NCBI GenBank assembly: GCA_944386495.1
Contig: CALXBE010000012.1
Location: 1-62,284 of the forward strand
DNA from: an uncultured Gemmiger sp.
GTDB lineage: Bacteria; Bacillota; Clostridia; Oscillospirales; Ruminococcaceae
Reading direction: 5' to 3'
DNA length: 62,284 nt
The translations under genes and the position numbers were made by a program. Below are positions 41,671 to 49,676 of the stretch, piece after piece. Each line of letters starts with the position of its first letter. Positions within the stretch are counted from its first letter, which is position 1. The notes beneath the pieces were generated by a model. It ran no database searches and was not told the DNA's origin. It saw only the letters and a list, made by a program, of their open reading frames with translations.

Positions 41671-42481
41671 TTTCCTCACCTCCGTAATAGTGCATAAAGA
41701 TGTCCTCCAGGCTTTGCCGGGCGGAGACGGTGACCTGCCGTCCCTGGCAGCTGCCCCCAAAGTCCCTGGCAAAGGCCCGGGCGGATTCCTCGGTGGGAAG
41801 GGTGACCTGATAAGTGCGGAGATGGCGCTCCCGAAGGGCTTCCACCGAATCCACCGCCGCCAGACGCCCCTGACGGATGATGCCGATTCGGGTGCAGGTC
41901 CGCTCCACTTCTTCAAAAATGTGGCTGGAGAGAAGGATGGTCTTGCCCCGGCTTTTTTCCTCACCCAAAAGCTGGACGAACCGGCTCTGCATGAGCGGGT
42001 CCAGGCCGCTGGTGGGCTCATCCAGAACCAGGATCTCCGGGTCATGAAGGAAGGCGGCCACAATGCCCAGCTTCTGCTTCATCCCCTTGCTCATCTTTTT
42101 GATTTTCCCCTTGGGGTTCAGCTCAAACCGGTCCAGCAATTCCTTTCTCCGGTTCTCCTCGGTCAGTCCCCGGTACTTGACGGTAAAATCCAGGAACTCG
42201 GTCCCGGTCATGTCCTCGAAAAAGCCCAGTTCCCCAGGAATGTAACCCAGATTTTTCTGAATCTGGCTGCTCTGGGCCCAGCAGTCCAGACCACGGATGG
42301 TGCATTTCCCTGCCTTGGGGCGGATAAAGCCCATCAGATGCCGGATGGTGGTGGTTTTTCCCGCTCCGTTGGGGCCCAGGAACCCGAACACCTCCCCGGC
42401 GCCTACCTGGAAGGACAGGTCAAAAATCCCTTTTCCTCCCCCGTAGTCCCGGGTCAGGTTTTCCACAACAATTTCATTCAT
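41663..42481 (-). CDS. ABC exporter ATPase
   Basis: 272 residues of the DrrA/CcmA-like group: Walker A GPNGAGKTTT, Q-loop with LGYIPGELGFFEDMTG, signature-like KMSKGMKQKLG, Walker B ILVLDEPTSGLD, and switch His in LLSSHIFEEVE. A C-terminal domain (about 215-272) follows. It overlaps the TetR gene by 8 bases and the permease by 8 bases, so all three are translated as one operon. Exporters of this type carry drugs, peptides or lipids; nothing here narrows it. Confidence 0.94.
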   Translation of the reverse strand: MNEIVVENLTRDYGGGKGIFDLSFQVGAGEVFGFLGPNGAGKTTTIRHLMGFIRPKAGKCTIRGLDCWAQSSQIQKNLGYIPGELGFFEDMTGTEFLDFTVKYRGLTEENRRKELLDRFELNPKGKIKKMSKGMKQKLGIVAAFLHDPEILVLDEPTSGLDPLMQSRFVQLLGEEKSRGKTILLSSHIFEEVERTCTRIGIIRQGRLAAVDSVEALRERHLRTYQVTLPTEESARAFARDFGGSCQGRQVTVSARQSLEDIFMHYYGGEENG

Positions 42482-43076
42482 CTTGATTCTCCTTGTAAAT
42501 AGCAGGTTTCAATAGTTCCAGATACCGGTTTACCTGGGCGAGGATCTCATCCTGGGAGCTTTTCGGATTGGCTTTGAGACAGCCGGTGCTGACCCAGGAA
42601 ACCAGATTGATGGCATCCTCAGGAGAGATGTCTTCCCGAAACCGGGACCAGTCGACCTTGGAAAAAAGAATGCGGCTGGCTTCCTCTGCGGCCCGGGCAT
42701 TGAAATTCTGCCGAAGGTTTTCCGCCTCAGGAGCCTCGTCCAGGGTGACTGATACCAGAAAATCATACATTCCGGGATAGCGGGCTAAAACCTGAAATTT
42801 GGCCCGGGTGGCGATGGAGATGCATTCCATAAAATCTTGGGTTCCCACGGGAATGTTTTCACCGACTTTCTGGCAGGCGAAATGGAAAAGAAACTGATAC
42901 AGGCTTTCCTTGGTTCCGAAATAATGGAAAAGGGAAGCCTTGGAAATTCCGGCAGCCAGAGCAATATCCCGCATGGAGGTTTTTTGAAAGCCTGTTTCCC
43001 CAAAACAGGAAAAACCCGCGTTAATTACTCCAAGCTGCTTTTCTGGGGGAGCTTTGTCAAATGCCGGTGAAATCAA
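42474..43076 (-). CDS. TetR-family repressor
   Basis: 200 residues: an N-terminal HTH (about 12-60; NAGFSCFGETGFQKTSMRDIALAAGISKASLFHYFGTKESLYQFL) and a ligand-binding helical domain. It starts with TTG at 43076, set by AAGGAGGTG 6 bases upstream. It heads the operon with the ABC exporter. Two identical palindromes, ACCGATTCGGT, flank its promoter, so it most likely represses its own operon and is released by the exported compound. Confidence 0.93.
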   Translation of the reverse strand: MISPAFDKAPPEKQLGVINAGFSCFGETGFQKTSMRDIALAAGISKASLFHYFGTKESLYQFLFHFACQKVGENIPVGTQDFMECISIATRAKFQVLARYPGMYDFLVSVTLDEAPEAENLRQNFNARAAEEASRILFSKVDWSRFREDISPEDAINLVSWVSTGCLKANPKSSQDEILAQVNRYLELLKPAIYKENQDE

Positions 43077-43094
43077 TGAAACACCTCCTTGTTG

Positions 43095-43146
43095 ACCGAT
43101 TCGGTTAATATGTAATGATCATAACACTGTAAACCGATTCGGTCAA
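43095..43146 (-). promoter_or_regulatory. TetR operon promoter with two operators
   Basis: Minus strand TTGACC, 17 bases, TATGAT (43118-43146). The palindrome ACCGATTCGGT occurs at 43133-43143 (over the -35 edge and spacer) and again at 43095-43105 (transcribed leader), 38 bases apart. Together they make a long inverted repeat with 13-base arms. Confidence 0.85.
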
Positions 43147-43160
43147 TAGAAATGAAATAA

Positions 43161-43190
43161 AAAAACTCCCCCGCTTTTGCCGGGGGAGCA
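43161..43190 (-). terminator. Terminator of the alpha/beta hydrolase gene
   Basis: Stem CTCCCCCGGC / GC-GGGGGAG around AAAA, followed on the minus strand by TTTTTTTATTTC. Confidence 0.9.
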
Positions 43191-43197
43191 TAGGAAA

Positions 43198-44127
43198 TCA
43201 GCCTTTCAGATGGTTTTCCAGCCAGGTTAGAATGTCCTGATATACCTCCATCCGCTCGGTCTCGTTGAGAATCTCATGGCGCAGGCCGGGGTAGAGCTTG
43301 CATTCTACCTGGGAGCACCGGGTCCGGTAAAGCTGGTATACCTGAAGGACCCCTTTTCCCATATTGCCCACCGGGTCCTGGTCTCCCGCCACCAGGAAAA
43401 TGGGAAGCTCCCGGGGAAGCCGGGCGATATTTTTGGGGGACTGAATGAAAGCCAGGGTGCTCAGAAGGGTATGGTAGCCGTTGACGGTGAACTGGAACTG
43501 GCAGAGAGGGTCTTTCAGGTACTGGTCCACATTTTCCGTGTTCTTGCTCAGCCAGTCGCAGGAGGTGCGGTTGGGGGCAAAAGCCCGGTTATAGCTGCCC
43601 AGGGTCATGGAGTAGAGAAGGGGAGAGCGGTACCGCTGTCCCCGGAACAGGCCAATGAGTTTGGTCAGCAAAAGACCGGAGTAAACCAGGAAGGAGGGCT
43701 GGCTGCCGGTCCCCATAATGATCAGCCCGGCCAGAGAGTCCCCGTAGGTCATGGCATACCGCCGGGCCAGGAAACTGCCCATGCTGTGCCCCATGAGAAA
43801 GAGGGGAAGCTGAGGATATTTCTCCCGCAGCCACCGGGACACCGTGTAGAGGTCCTCCACCACCTGGCGGCTGGGGTCCTGGGGCTGGAAGTGGCCCAGA
43901 TCCTCCGGGGAGGAGGCGGTGGTGCCGTGGCCCAGATGGTCCGATCCAGCTACCACCCAGCCCTGCTGAGCCAGCCACCGGGCAAAGTGGTCATACCGGA
44001 GAATGTACTCGCACATTCCGTGGCTGATTTGAAGGATTCCTTTGGGCGGGCAATCAGGCTCCCAAAGGCAGAGATGAAGCCTGTGGGTGCCGGTGGAGGG
44101 AAGAAACTGTTCCTGTACCTGGGTCAT
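43198..44127 (-). CDS. Alpha/beta hydrolase, lysophospholipase/monoglyceride lipase-like
   Basis: 309 residues of the serine aminopeptidase S33 / lysophospholipase group: oxyanion region QISHGMCEYILRYDHFA, GSDHLGHGTT, nucleophile Ser in FLMGHSMGSFLARR, Asp in VAGDQDPVG and His in GLRHEILNE. It has no signal peptide and should be cytoplasmic. The ATG at 44127 has CAGGAGGTG upstream. Substrates of this group are usually monoacylglycerols or lysophospholipids, which is what I would propose, without proof. Confidence 0.88.
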   Translation of the reverse strand: MTQVQEQFLPSTGTHRLHLCLWEPDCPPKGILQISHGMCEYILRYDHFARWLAQQGWVVAGSDHLGHGTTASSPEDLGHFQPQDPSRQVVEDLYTVSRWLREKYPQLPLFLMGHSMGSFLARRYAMTYGDSLAGLIIMGTGSQPSFLVYSGLLLTKLIGLFRGQRYRSPLLYSMTLGSYNRAFAPNRTSCDWLSKNTENVDQYLKDPLCQFQFTVNGYHTLLSTLAFIQSPKNIARLPRELPIFLVAGDQDPVGNMGKGVLQVYQLYRTRCSQVECKLYPGLRHEILNETERMEVYQDILTWLENHLKG

Positions 44128-44254
44128 AGAAAGCACCTCCTGGAAGGAATGTGAAAATTAGGAAAAGAAATCTATCCTACTGGAAGTTTAGCACGAATTA
44201 TGCTAGACTGAAAGTGTTACAGTGAAAATTTTGGGCTTTTCAAGGAGGATAGCG

Positions 44255-45514
44255 GTGAAAGATCAAGAAAACTGGAAGTATATCAAACTGGCCTGTGCGG
44301 GAATCGCGGTGGTTTTGGTAGGTATGGGCTGTTATTTCCTTATTGAAAAGGTGGGCGCCATCCAGACCGGAATCAACGAGGTAGCCCGAATTCTCATGCC
44401 TTTTGTCTACGGTGCTGTAATCGCTTATCTGCTGGCCCCGGCCTGTAACTGGTTTGAGAAAAAGCTGCTGGAGTTTCTGGGAGAAAACCGGAAAAAGATG
44501 GCGGAAGCCCTGGCCATTGTCCTTTCCCTGATACTGGCTATCCTGGTCCTTTGGGCTTTGGTCATGCTGGTGATTCCCCAGCTGGTGACCAGTGTGCTGA
44601 ATCTGGTGGAAACCATGCCCCAGAAGATACAGGACACCAATGCCTGGTTCAATACATTGCTGGAAAACCAGCCGGAGCTGCAAAAGTACTGGGAGGCTGT
44701 CTATACCCAGGTATTCAGTAAAGTGCAGGAGACCTTCAGCGAGGAAAATATCGACAAGCTGATGGCCACCGCCCAGACCCTCCTCAACAATGTGGTCAGC
44801 GTGGTCAACGCCCTGCTGGATTTCATTATTGGTATTATTGTATCGGTCTATTTCCTGGCCGAGCGGAAAAAATTCCTGGCCCAGGCCAAACTGGCTCTCT
44901 ATGCCACCTTCAAGAAAAAGTGGGCTGACCTGATTTCGGACGAAGTGGCCTACGCTGACATGATGTTCGGGGGATTCATTACCGGAAAAATCCTGGACTC
45001 CGCCATCATTGGAATGATCTGCTTTGTCTGTGTCAGCATTATGGGGCTGCCCTCTGCGGCACTTATCAGCGCCATTGTAGGTGTCACCAATGTTATCCCC
45101 TTCTTCGGCCCCTTTATCGGCGCCATTCCCTGTGCTTTCCTCCTTCTTCTGGAAAACCCCTTGTACTGCCTCTACTTTGTTATTTTCATCATTGTCCTTC
45201 AGCAGGCGGATGGAAATATCATCGGACCCAAAATTTTGGGAGATACCACCGGCCTGTCCAGCTTCTGGGTCCTCTTTGCCATCATCCTCTTTGGCGGAAA
45301 ATGGGGCCTGGTGGGTATGGTCATCGGAGTGCCTCTCTTTGCGGTGATTTATGATATTCTCCGCCGAATCATCCTCCGGGGGCTGCGGAAGAATCAGCAG
45401 GAGGATATGCTGATTGCCTATAACCATACCTTTGGAGCTCCTGCGCCGGGGGAGGAAAGTGTTACAAAATCGCCCCGGAGCCGGAAGGAAAAGAAACAGA
45501 GCAAAGGAAAATAA
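44255..45514 (+). CDS. AI-2E family permease (TqsA/YdbI-like)
   Basis: 419 residues with about eight membrane helices: an N-terminal pair, a long extracytoplasmic or amphipathic segment (about 125-200), and the conserved block GNIIGPKILGDTTGLSSFWVLFAIILFGGKWG. The C-terminus is basic and soluble (about 385-419). Members have been linked to AI-2 export or Na+/H+ exchange; the substrate here is open. It starts with GTG at 44255 after AAGGAGG; the frame is open 11 codons further upstream without a site. An inverted repeat TAGCA-N7-TGCTA near 44193 may be part of its control region. Confidence 0.9.
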   Translation: MKDQENWKYIKLACAGIAVVLVGMGCYFLIEKVGAIQTGINEVARILMPFVYGAVIAYLLAPACNWFEKKLLEFLGENRKKMAEALAIVLSLILAILVLWALVMLVIPQLVTSVLNLVETMPQKIQDTNAWFNTLLENQPELQKYWEAVYTQVFSKVQETFSEENIDKLMATAQTLLNNVVSVVNALLDFIIGIIVSVYFLAERKKFLAQAKLALYATFKKKWADLISDEVAYADMMFGGFITGKILDSAIIGMICFVCVSIMGLPSAALISAIVGVTNVIPFFGPFIGAIPCAFLLLLENPLYCLYFVIFIIVLQQADGNIIGPKILGDTTGLSSFWVLFAIILFGGKWGLVGMVIGVPLFAVIYDILRRIILRGLRKNQQEDMLIAYNHTFGAPAPGEESVTKSPRSRKEKKQSKGK

Positions 45515-45568
45515 GCGCGTTTGCTCCTCCGCATTGGGGGGATGGCACTTTTGATTTTCAGGATAGAT

Positions 45569-45608
45569 AAACCGCCCTGCCCTCTGGGAGCAGGGCGGTT
45601 TATTTTTG
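45569..45608 (+). terminator. Terminator of the AI-2E permease gene
   Basis: Stem AAACCGCCCTGC / GCAGGGCGGTTT followed by ATTTTT. Confidence 0.88.
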
Positions 45609-45698
45609 GCGGCAGGAGGATAGTCCCCAAAAAAGGAAAGGCAAATTGTGCAAAGCGACTGTTTTGGGGGAGCAAAAGGAGTGATTTTAGTTGAAGTG

Positions 45699-45727
45699 TT
45701 GACATTTTTTCCGGATGAGAGTAAAGT
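45699..45727 (+). promoter_or_regulatory. Promoter of the PTS operon
   Basis: TTGACA, 17 bases, TAAAGT, about 40 bases before the IIA start. Confidence 0.75.
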
Positions 45728-45767
45728 TCACTTAGACTATCCAAACAGAAGAGGGAGGTACCTATTG

Positions 45768-46088
45768 ATGGATGACTTGAGAAAGGACCAGGCATTTGCC
45801 TTCCGGATCATCACCGCTTCGGGGGATGCCCGCTCCATGGCTTACGGGGCTTTGGATGCTGCCAAGGTGGGGAACTACCAGGAGGCGGATGAACTGCTGG
45901 AAAAGGCGGAGGAGGCTTCCGCAGAAGCTCACCGTGTTCAGGCTGACCTGCTGGCGGCTGAAGCCAACGGGGAGGATATCAAAACCAGCATTATTCTGGT
46001 ACATGCCCAGGATCATTTTATGACCAGCATGCTGGCCATTGAGCTGATTCGGGAAATCATTGATCTGCATAAAAAAATGGGAGGCTGA
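45768..46088 (+). CDS. PTS lactose/cellobiose-type IIA
   Basis: Phospho-carrier that takes phosphate from HPr and gives it to IIB. 106 residues, all-helical: ITASGDARSMAYGALDAAKVGNYQEADELL and the active His79 in VHAQDHFMTS. GGGAGG precedes the ATG at 45768. It heads an operon of IIA, IIB and IIC as separate genes. No glycosidase or antiterminator is next to it; cellobiose, chitobiose or another disaccharide are all possible. Confidence 0.94.
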   Translation: MDDLRKDQAFAFRIITASGDARSMAYGALDAAKVGNYQEADELLEKAEEASAEAHRVQADLLAAEANGEDIKTSIILVHAQDHFMTSMLAIELIREIIDLHKKMGG

Positions 46089-46092
46089 TGGA

Positions 46093-46392
46093 ATGAAGAT
46101 TCTGCTTGTTTGTGCCGGAGGCATGTCCACCAGCCTGCTGATGAAGAAGATGGTCAACTACTGGCGGCAGCAGGGAGAAGAACTCATTATCCATGCGGTA
46201 GGGCTGGCTGAGTACCGGAATGTATATCAGAACTATGATATTATCCTGGTAGGGCCCCAGGTCAGCTACCGGCTGAAGGAAATTCAGGAGGTCACCGGGA
46301 AACCCGCAGAGGCTATCCCTTCCTTCGATTATGCCATGGCCAATTGCAGCAACATTATGAAGCAGGCCCAAAAACTTATGGTCAAGATTTGA
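46093..46392 (+). CDS. PTS lactose/cellobiose-type IIB
   Basis: 99-residue phospho-carrier that passes phosphate to the sugar. Active Cys7 lies in the P-loop CAGGMSTSLLMKKM, and the remainder matches the IIB cellobiose fold (YDIILVGPQVSYRLKEI). The start lies 4 bases after the IIA stop, with GGGAGGCTG from the IIA end as ribosome binding site. A stable hairpin follows before IIC. Confidence 0.94.
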   Translation: MKILLVCAGGMSTSLLMKKMVNYWRQQGEELIIHAVGLAEYRNVYQNYDIILVGPQVSYRLKEIQEVTGKPAEAIPSFDYAMANCSNIMKQAQKLMVKI

Positions 46393-46397
46393 ACCTG

Positions 46398-46436
46398 AAA
46401 TCCGGCAGCTTGTGGCAAGCAGCTGCCGGATTTTAT
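46398..46436 (+). terminator. Terminator-like hairpin inside the PTS operon
   Basis: Stem AAATCCGGCAGCT / AGCTGCCGGATTT with a 10-base loop and a short T-tail (TTTTATAC) between IIB and IIC. It may lower IIC expression relative to IIA and IIB or protect the upstream message end. Confidence 0.65.
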
Positions 46437-46479
46437 ACTCAGAACCATTGTTATACCAAGCTAAGGAGAAACCAAAATA

Positions 46480-47766
46480 ATGGACGCATTTGTGAACAGC
46501 AAGTTCATGACCCGTCTCCAGACCTTTGCACAGAAGCTGGGCACCAACCGGTATATGAGCTCCCTGCAGGCTTCCATGAGGGAAATCATGGGAGTGATCA
46601 TCTGCGGCTCGGTCTTTCAGATTCTCTGCAACATTCTGACCCTGGTGGGGTTGGGGCCGGATACCCTGTTCTACAGGGTGGCTTATATTCCCTGCAACTT
46701 CACCCTGAATCTGCTGGGAATTTACCTGGTGGGAGTTTTGGCCTACAATTACGGCAAGGCGGTGGGGTGTAAAATTCCCCTGCTGACCACCCTGGAAGCC
46801 CTGGTCTGCTTTCTGCTGGTGGCCGGGTACAGCGGCAGCTTAAATCTGGATATTACTTATCTGGGCAGCCGGGGGATGTTCCTGGGGTTTGTTGTGGCCT
46901 TTGTGGTGGTGCAGGTAAATTACTTCTTCCAAGAGCGAAAGTCCCGGCGGGAAACCGATTCTACCAAGGCCGCAGATGCTCTGACCGCTGTTGTTTCCGC
47001 AGTTCTCAACCTGGGAATTTGGCTGGGAGTGAGCCTGGCAGCCACCAACCTTGCAGAGATGAACCTCTGCGCCCTGTTTGAGAAAATGCTGAGTGTTCCC
47101 ATGGGAATGTTTATATCAGTGCCCGGCGTGTTTATTCTGGGGATATTTTCCTGCTTCCTCTGCTTTTTCGGAATCCCGGGCACTGCGATCCTCAGTGCGG
47201 TGCTCATGCCCTCTCTTCTGGAAGTGACTGCCGCCAATGCCACCATCTGGCAGGAGGGCCTGGCTGCCGGAATGACGCCTCTGGAATGCCATCAGGCTCT
47301 TATTTTCAGTCCGGTCCTTCTGTTCAGCTCCATTGTGGTCTGCGGCGGTGCTGGAAATACCCTTCCCCTCTGCGTTTTCGGGCTGCGTGCAAAATCTGCC
47401 CGGATCAGGAGAATGGCTAAAATAGGAGTGGTGCCCGGCTGGTTTGGAATCAGTGAGCCAGCAGCTTTTGGAATGCCGGTTATGTATAACCCCATCCTGT
47501 TCATCCCGTATCTGCTCAATGTGCTGGTGGTTATGGGATGCACCCTCTTGGCTTACAAGGTGGGGATTCTCTACCCTGTGCATGTATTTATAGGGACTGT
47601 TCTGCCCATGGGATTTGCCCAGTTCCTGGGGACCTTCCGGTGGCAGAATGCGATCTGGGATTATGTCTGTGCCATTCCGGCCGGTCTGATATGGTATCCT
47701 TTCCTCAAGGCTTACGACAACCAGCTCTACGCCCAGGAACAGGCGGCTCTCACCGACAAGAACTGA
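46480..47766 (+). CDS. PTS lactose/cellobiose-type IIC
   Basis: Membrane channel of the PTS, 428 residues with about ten membrane helices. It matches the cellobiose IIC family: NRYMSSLQASMREIMGVIICGSVFQI at the N-terminus, FFGIPGTAILSAVLMPSL, and the substrate-binding signature VVPGWFGISEPAAFGMPVMYNPILFIPYLLN. AAGGAG precedes the ATG at 11 bases. It completes a IIA-IIB-IIC set; a strong terminator follows and the uxaC gene converges on it. Confidence 0.94.
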   Translation: MDAFVNSKFMTRLQTFAQKLGTNRYMSSLQASMREIMGVIICGSVFQILCNILTLVGLGPDTLFYRVAYIPCNFTLNLLGIYLVGVLAYNYGKAVGCKIPLLTTLEALVCFLLVAGYSGSLNLDITYLGSRGMFLGFVVAFVVVQVNYFFQERKSRRETDSTKAADALTAVVSAVLNLGIWLGVSLAATNLAEMNLCALFEKMLSVPMGMFISVPGVFILGIFSCFLCFFGIPGTAILSAVLMPSLLEVTAANATIWQEGLAAGMTPLECHQALIFSPVLLFSSIVVCGGAGNTLPLCVFGLRAKSARIRRMAKIGVVPGWFGISEPAAFGMPVMYNPILFIPYLLNVLVVMGCTLLAYKVGILYPVHVFIGTVLPMGFAQFLGTFRWQNAIWDYVCAIPAGLIWYPFLKAYDNQLYAQEQAALTDKN

Positions 47767-47777
47767 AACATATAAAA

Positions 47778-47816
47778 GAAAAACCCCCGGGATTTTTCTC
47801 CCGGGGGTTTTTGATT
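47778..47816. terminator. Bidirectional terminator after the PTS operon
   Basis: Stem AAAAACCCCCGGGA / TCCCGGGGGTTTTT, between the IIC and the convergent uxaC gene. Confidence 0.92.
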
Positions 47817-47845
47817 ATCACAGACTCAAAACAGAGTGCAGGGGA

Positions 47846-49288
47846 TTACAGGCTGAAATAACGCTTTGCGTTGTTGAAGCTGATTCCCTTGACCATCTTT
47901 TCCAGAGCCTTGTCGTCGTCGGGGTACTCGCCGTTCTCTACCCAGTTGCCCATCAGGTTGCACATAAGGCGGCGGAACAGCTCGTGACGGGTGTAGCTCA
48001 GGAAGCTGCGGCTGTCGGTGAGCATACCGATGAAGTTGCCGATAACACCCAGGCGGGCCAGGGTCTTCATCTGCTGGTTCATGCCGTCGTTGGTGTCGCA
48101 GAACCACCAGGCGCTGCCCAGCTGGATCAGGCCGGGGGTAACATCGGTCTGGAAGGGTCCCATGAGGGTGGCCAGCATGTCAAAGTCGGAGGGGTTCAGG
48201 CTGTACAGAACAGTCTTGGGGCAGGCGCCAGCCTCGGTGAGAGCGCTGAGCAGGCCGCTGATGGTGGCGCTGCAGTCGGTGACAGCGATCATGTCCAGAC
48301 CGGTGTCGGGGCCCAGCTTCTTGTACAGGGCAGTGTTTACATTCCGCAGGCAGCTGTAATGGAGCTGCATGACCACATTGTACTTGGAGTACAGCTTGCC
48401 CAGCTGGGTCAGTACATAGGTGGTGTAACCGTCGCCCTCTTCCTTGGTCAGGGGCTCACCAGCCATGGCCTTCTTGAAGGCGGCAGTGGCTTCCTGGGCG
48501 GAAACGGGGGTGTAGGGAATGTAATCCAGGCCGTGGTCAGAAGCACGGCAGCCCATCTTTACAAAGAACTGGAGCCGTTCGTCCAGGGCGTCCACCACGC
48601 AGTTGACACAGGAGAATTCCCGGCCAACTACCTTTTCCAGCTGATGGATGTAGTCGGCAAAACCGGGCTTGAGAATGTTCAGGGCCTTGTCAGGACGGAA
48701 GGAGGGAGCCACCACAAAGTCGATGGTGGGGTCATCCTTGATCTTCTGATGCCACTCCAGGGAATCGATGGGGTCATCGGTGGTGCCGATGAAGGCCACA
48801 TTGCTCTGACGGATCAGGCCCCGGACGGTGGTGTTGGGGTCGTGCTGGAGCTTGTCGTTGCACAGGTTCCAAACTTCCTCGGCGGTCTCGCCGTTGAGGA
48901 CACCCTCGTAGCCGAAGAACTTCTTCAGCTCCAGGTGGCACCAGGTGTAGATGGGGTTGCCAATGGACATTTCCAGGGTCTCGGCAAACTTCTGGAAACG
49001 CTCCCGGTCGGGCTCGTCCCCGGTAATGTACTTCTCAGGCACACCGTTGGAACGCATGAGACGCCACTTGTAGTGGTCGCCGAAGTAGTAGTCGCTGCCG
49101 TCCTCCAGGACCTGATGGCCGCCCAGCCATACCTGGCAGATGTTTTCAAACCGGCGGTCTTCGTAAATCTCCCGGGGAGGAATATGGCAGTGATAGTCGC
49201 AGATAGGCATATCGGCCGCATAATCGTGATACAAATGTTTGGCAGTTTCGGTTTCCAGCAGGAAATCCTTGTCCATAAATGCTTTCAT
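47846..49288 (-). CDS. uxaC: Glucuronate/galacturonate isomerase
   Basis: Converts D-galacturonate to tagaturonate or D-glucuronate to fructuronate, the entry step of the pathway. 480 residues of the amidohydrolase-related UxaC family: MPICDYHCHIPPREIYEDRRFENI, RSNGVPEKYITGDEP, the FIGTTDDPIDSLEWHQ block, and the C-terminal TDSRSFLSYTRHELFRRLMCNLMGNWVENGE. AAGGAGC precedes the ATG at 49288; the frame is open further upstream without a site. It is a single gene, divergent from uxaBA, and has a promoter in the shared 388-base gap. Confidence 0.97.
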   Translation of the reverse strand: MKAFMDKDFLLETETAKHLYHDYAADMPICDYHCHIPPREIYEDRRFENICQVWLGGHQVLEDGSDYYFGDHYKWRLMRSNGVPEKYITGDEPDRERFQKFAETLEMSIGNPIYTWCHLELKKFFGYEGVLNGETAEEVWNLCNDKLQHDPNTTVRGLIRQSNVAFIGTTDDPIDSLEWHQKIKDDPTIDFVVAPSFRPDKALNILKPGFADYIHQLEKVVGREFSCVNCVVDALDERLQFFVKMGCRASDHGLDYIPYTPVSAQEATAAFKKAMAGEPLTKEEGDGYTTYVLTQLGKLYSKYNVVMQLHYSCLRNVNTALYKKLGPDTGLDMIAVTDCSATISGLLSALTEAGACPKTVLYSLNPSDFDMLATLMGPFQTDVTPGLIQLGSAWWFCDTNDGMNQQMKTLARLGVIGNFIGMLTDSRSFLSYTRHELFRRLMCNLMGNWVENGEYPDDDKALEKMVKGISFNNAKRYFSL

Positions 49289-49343
49289 TTCAGCAGCTCC
49301 TTTTTCCGAGTATTGGGAGGAAAATCCATTCCTAATTAAATCT

Positions 49344-49372
49344 ATTATACTAGAAAACAAGCTCCTAAACAA
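49344..49372 (-). promoter_or_regulatory. Promoter of uxaC
   Basis: Minus strand TTGTTT, 17 bases, TATAAT, overlapping a TTGGGTTGT motif. Confidence 0.7.
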
Positions 49373-49547
49373 CCCAATTCCATGGGGTTTTTTCAATTCG
49401 GCAAAAGGGTGAAAAGCACCCGAAAGAATTGGGCAACATGTTCAAAAAATCCCGCAATGAGACCCGCTGAAACAGGACAAAATTTGTGCGATATGCGCAA
49501 AAAAATCCGGAAAGTTTGGGCAACAAAACAGAGTGGAAACAATTTCG

Positions 49548-49576
49548 TTGACAGGCTTTTTGAAAGGATTTATTAT
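49548..49576 (+). promoter_or_regulatory. Promoter of uxaBA
   Basis: TTGACA, 17 bases, TATTAT, 24 bases after the second TTGGGCAAC motif. Confidence 0.75.
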
Positions 49577-49676
49577 AAGAATAGTGCAGTGTAGGGTACT
49601 CTGCCCCAAAGGAAAAAGATGGGGAAAATGAGGCCTTATGACTCTGAATTTTCAGAACAAAGGAGTAGGAACATTC

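Larger units (their letters stand above)
49289..49676. other. Regulatory gap between uxaC and uxaB
   Basis: No gene. It contains the uxaC promoter (49344-49372), the uxaB promoter (49548-49576) and two direct copies of TTGGGCAAC (49429-49437 and 49516-49524) plus a related TTGGGTTGT on the minus strand (about 49368-49378) over the uxaC -35. The centre has an imperfect AACCCAATTCCATGGGGTT repeat (about 49371-49389). Confidence 0.6.

Noticed and set aside
41671-42063. Upstream extension of the ABC permease frame
   Set aside because: It lies in another frame of the ATPase gene; the permease starts at 41670 behind a GGAGG site.
45768-47766. The PTS operon as the uptake system of the uronate island
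   Set aside because: It lies next to uxaC but is convergent and separated by a strong terminator, lacks the shared motifs, and belongs to a family known for disaccharides.
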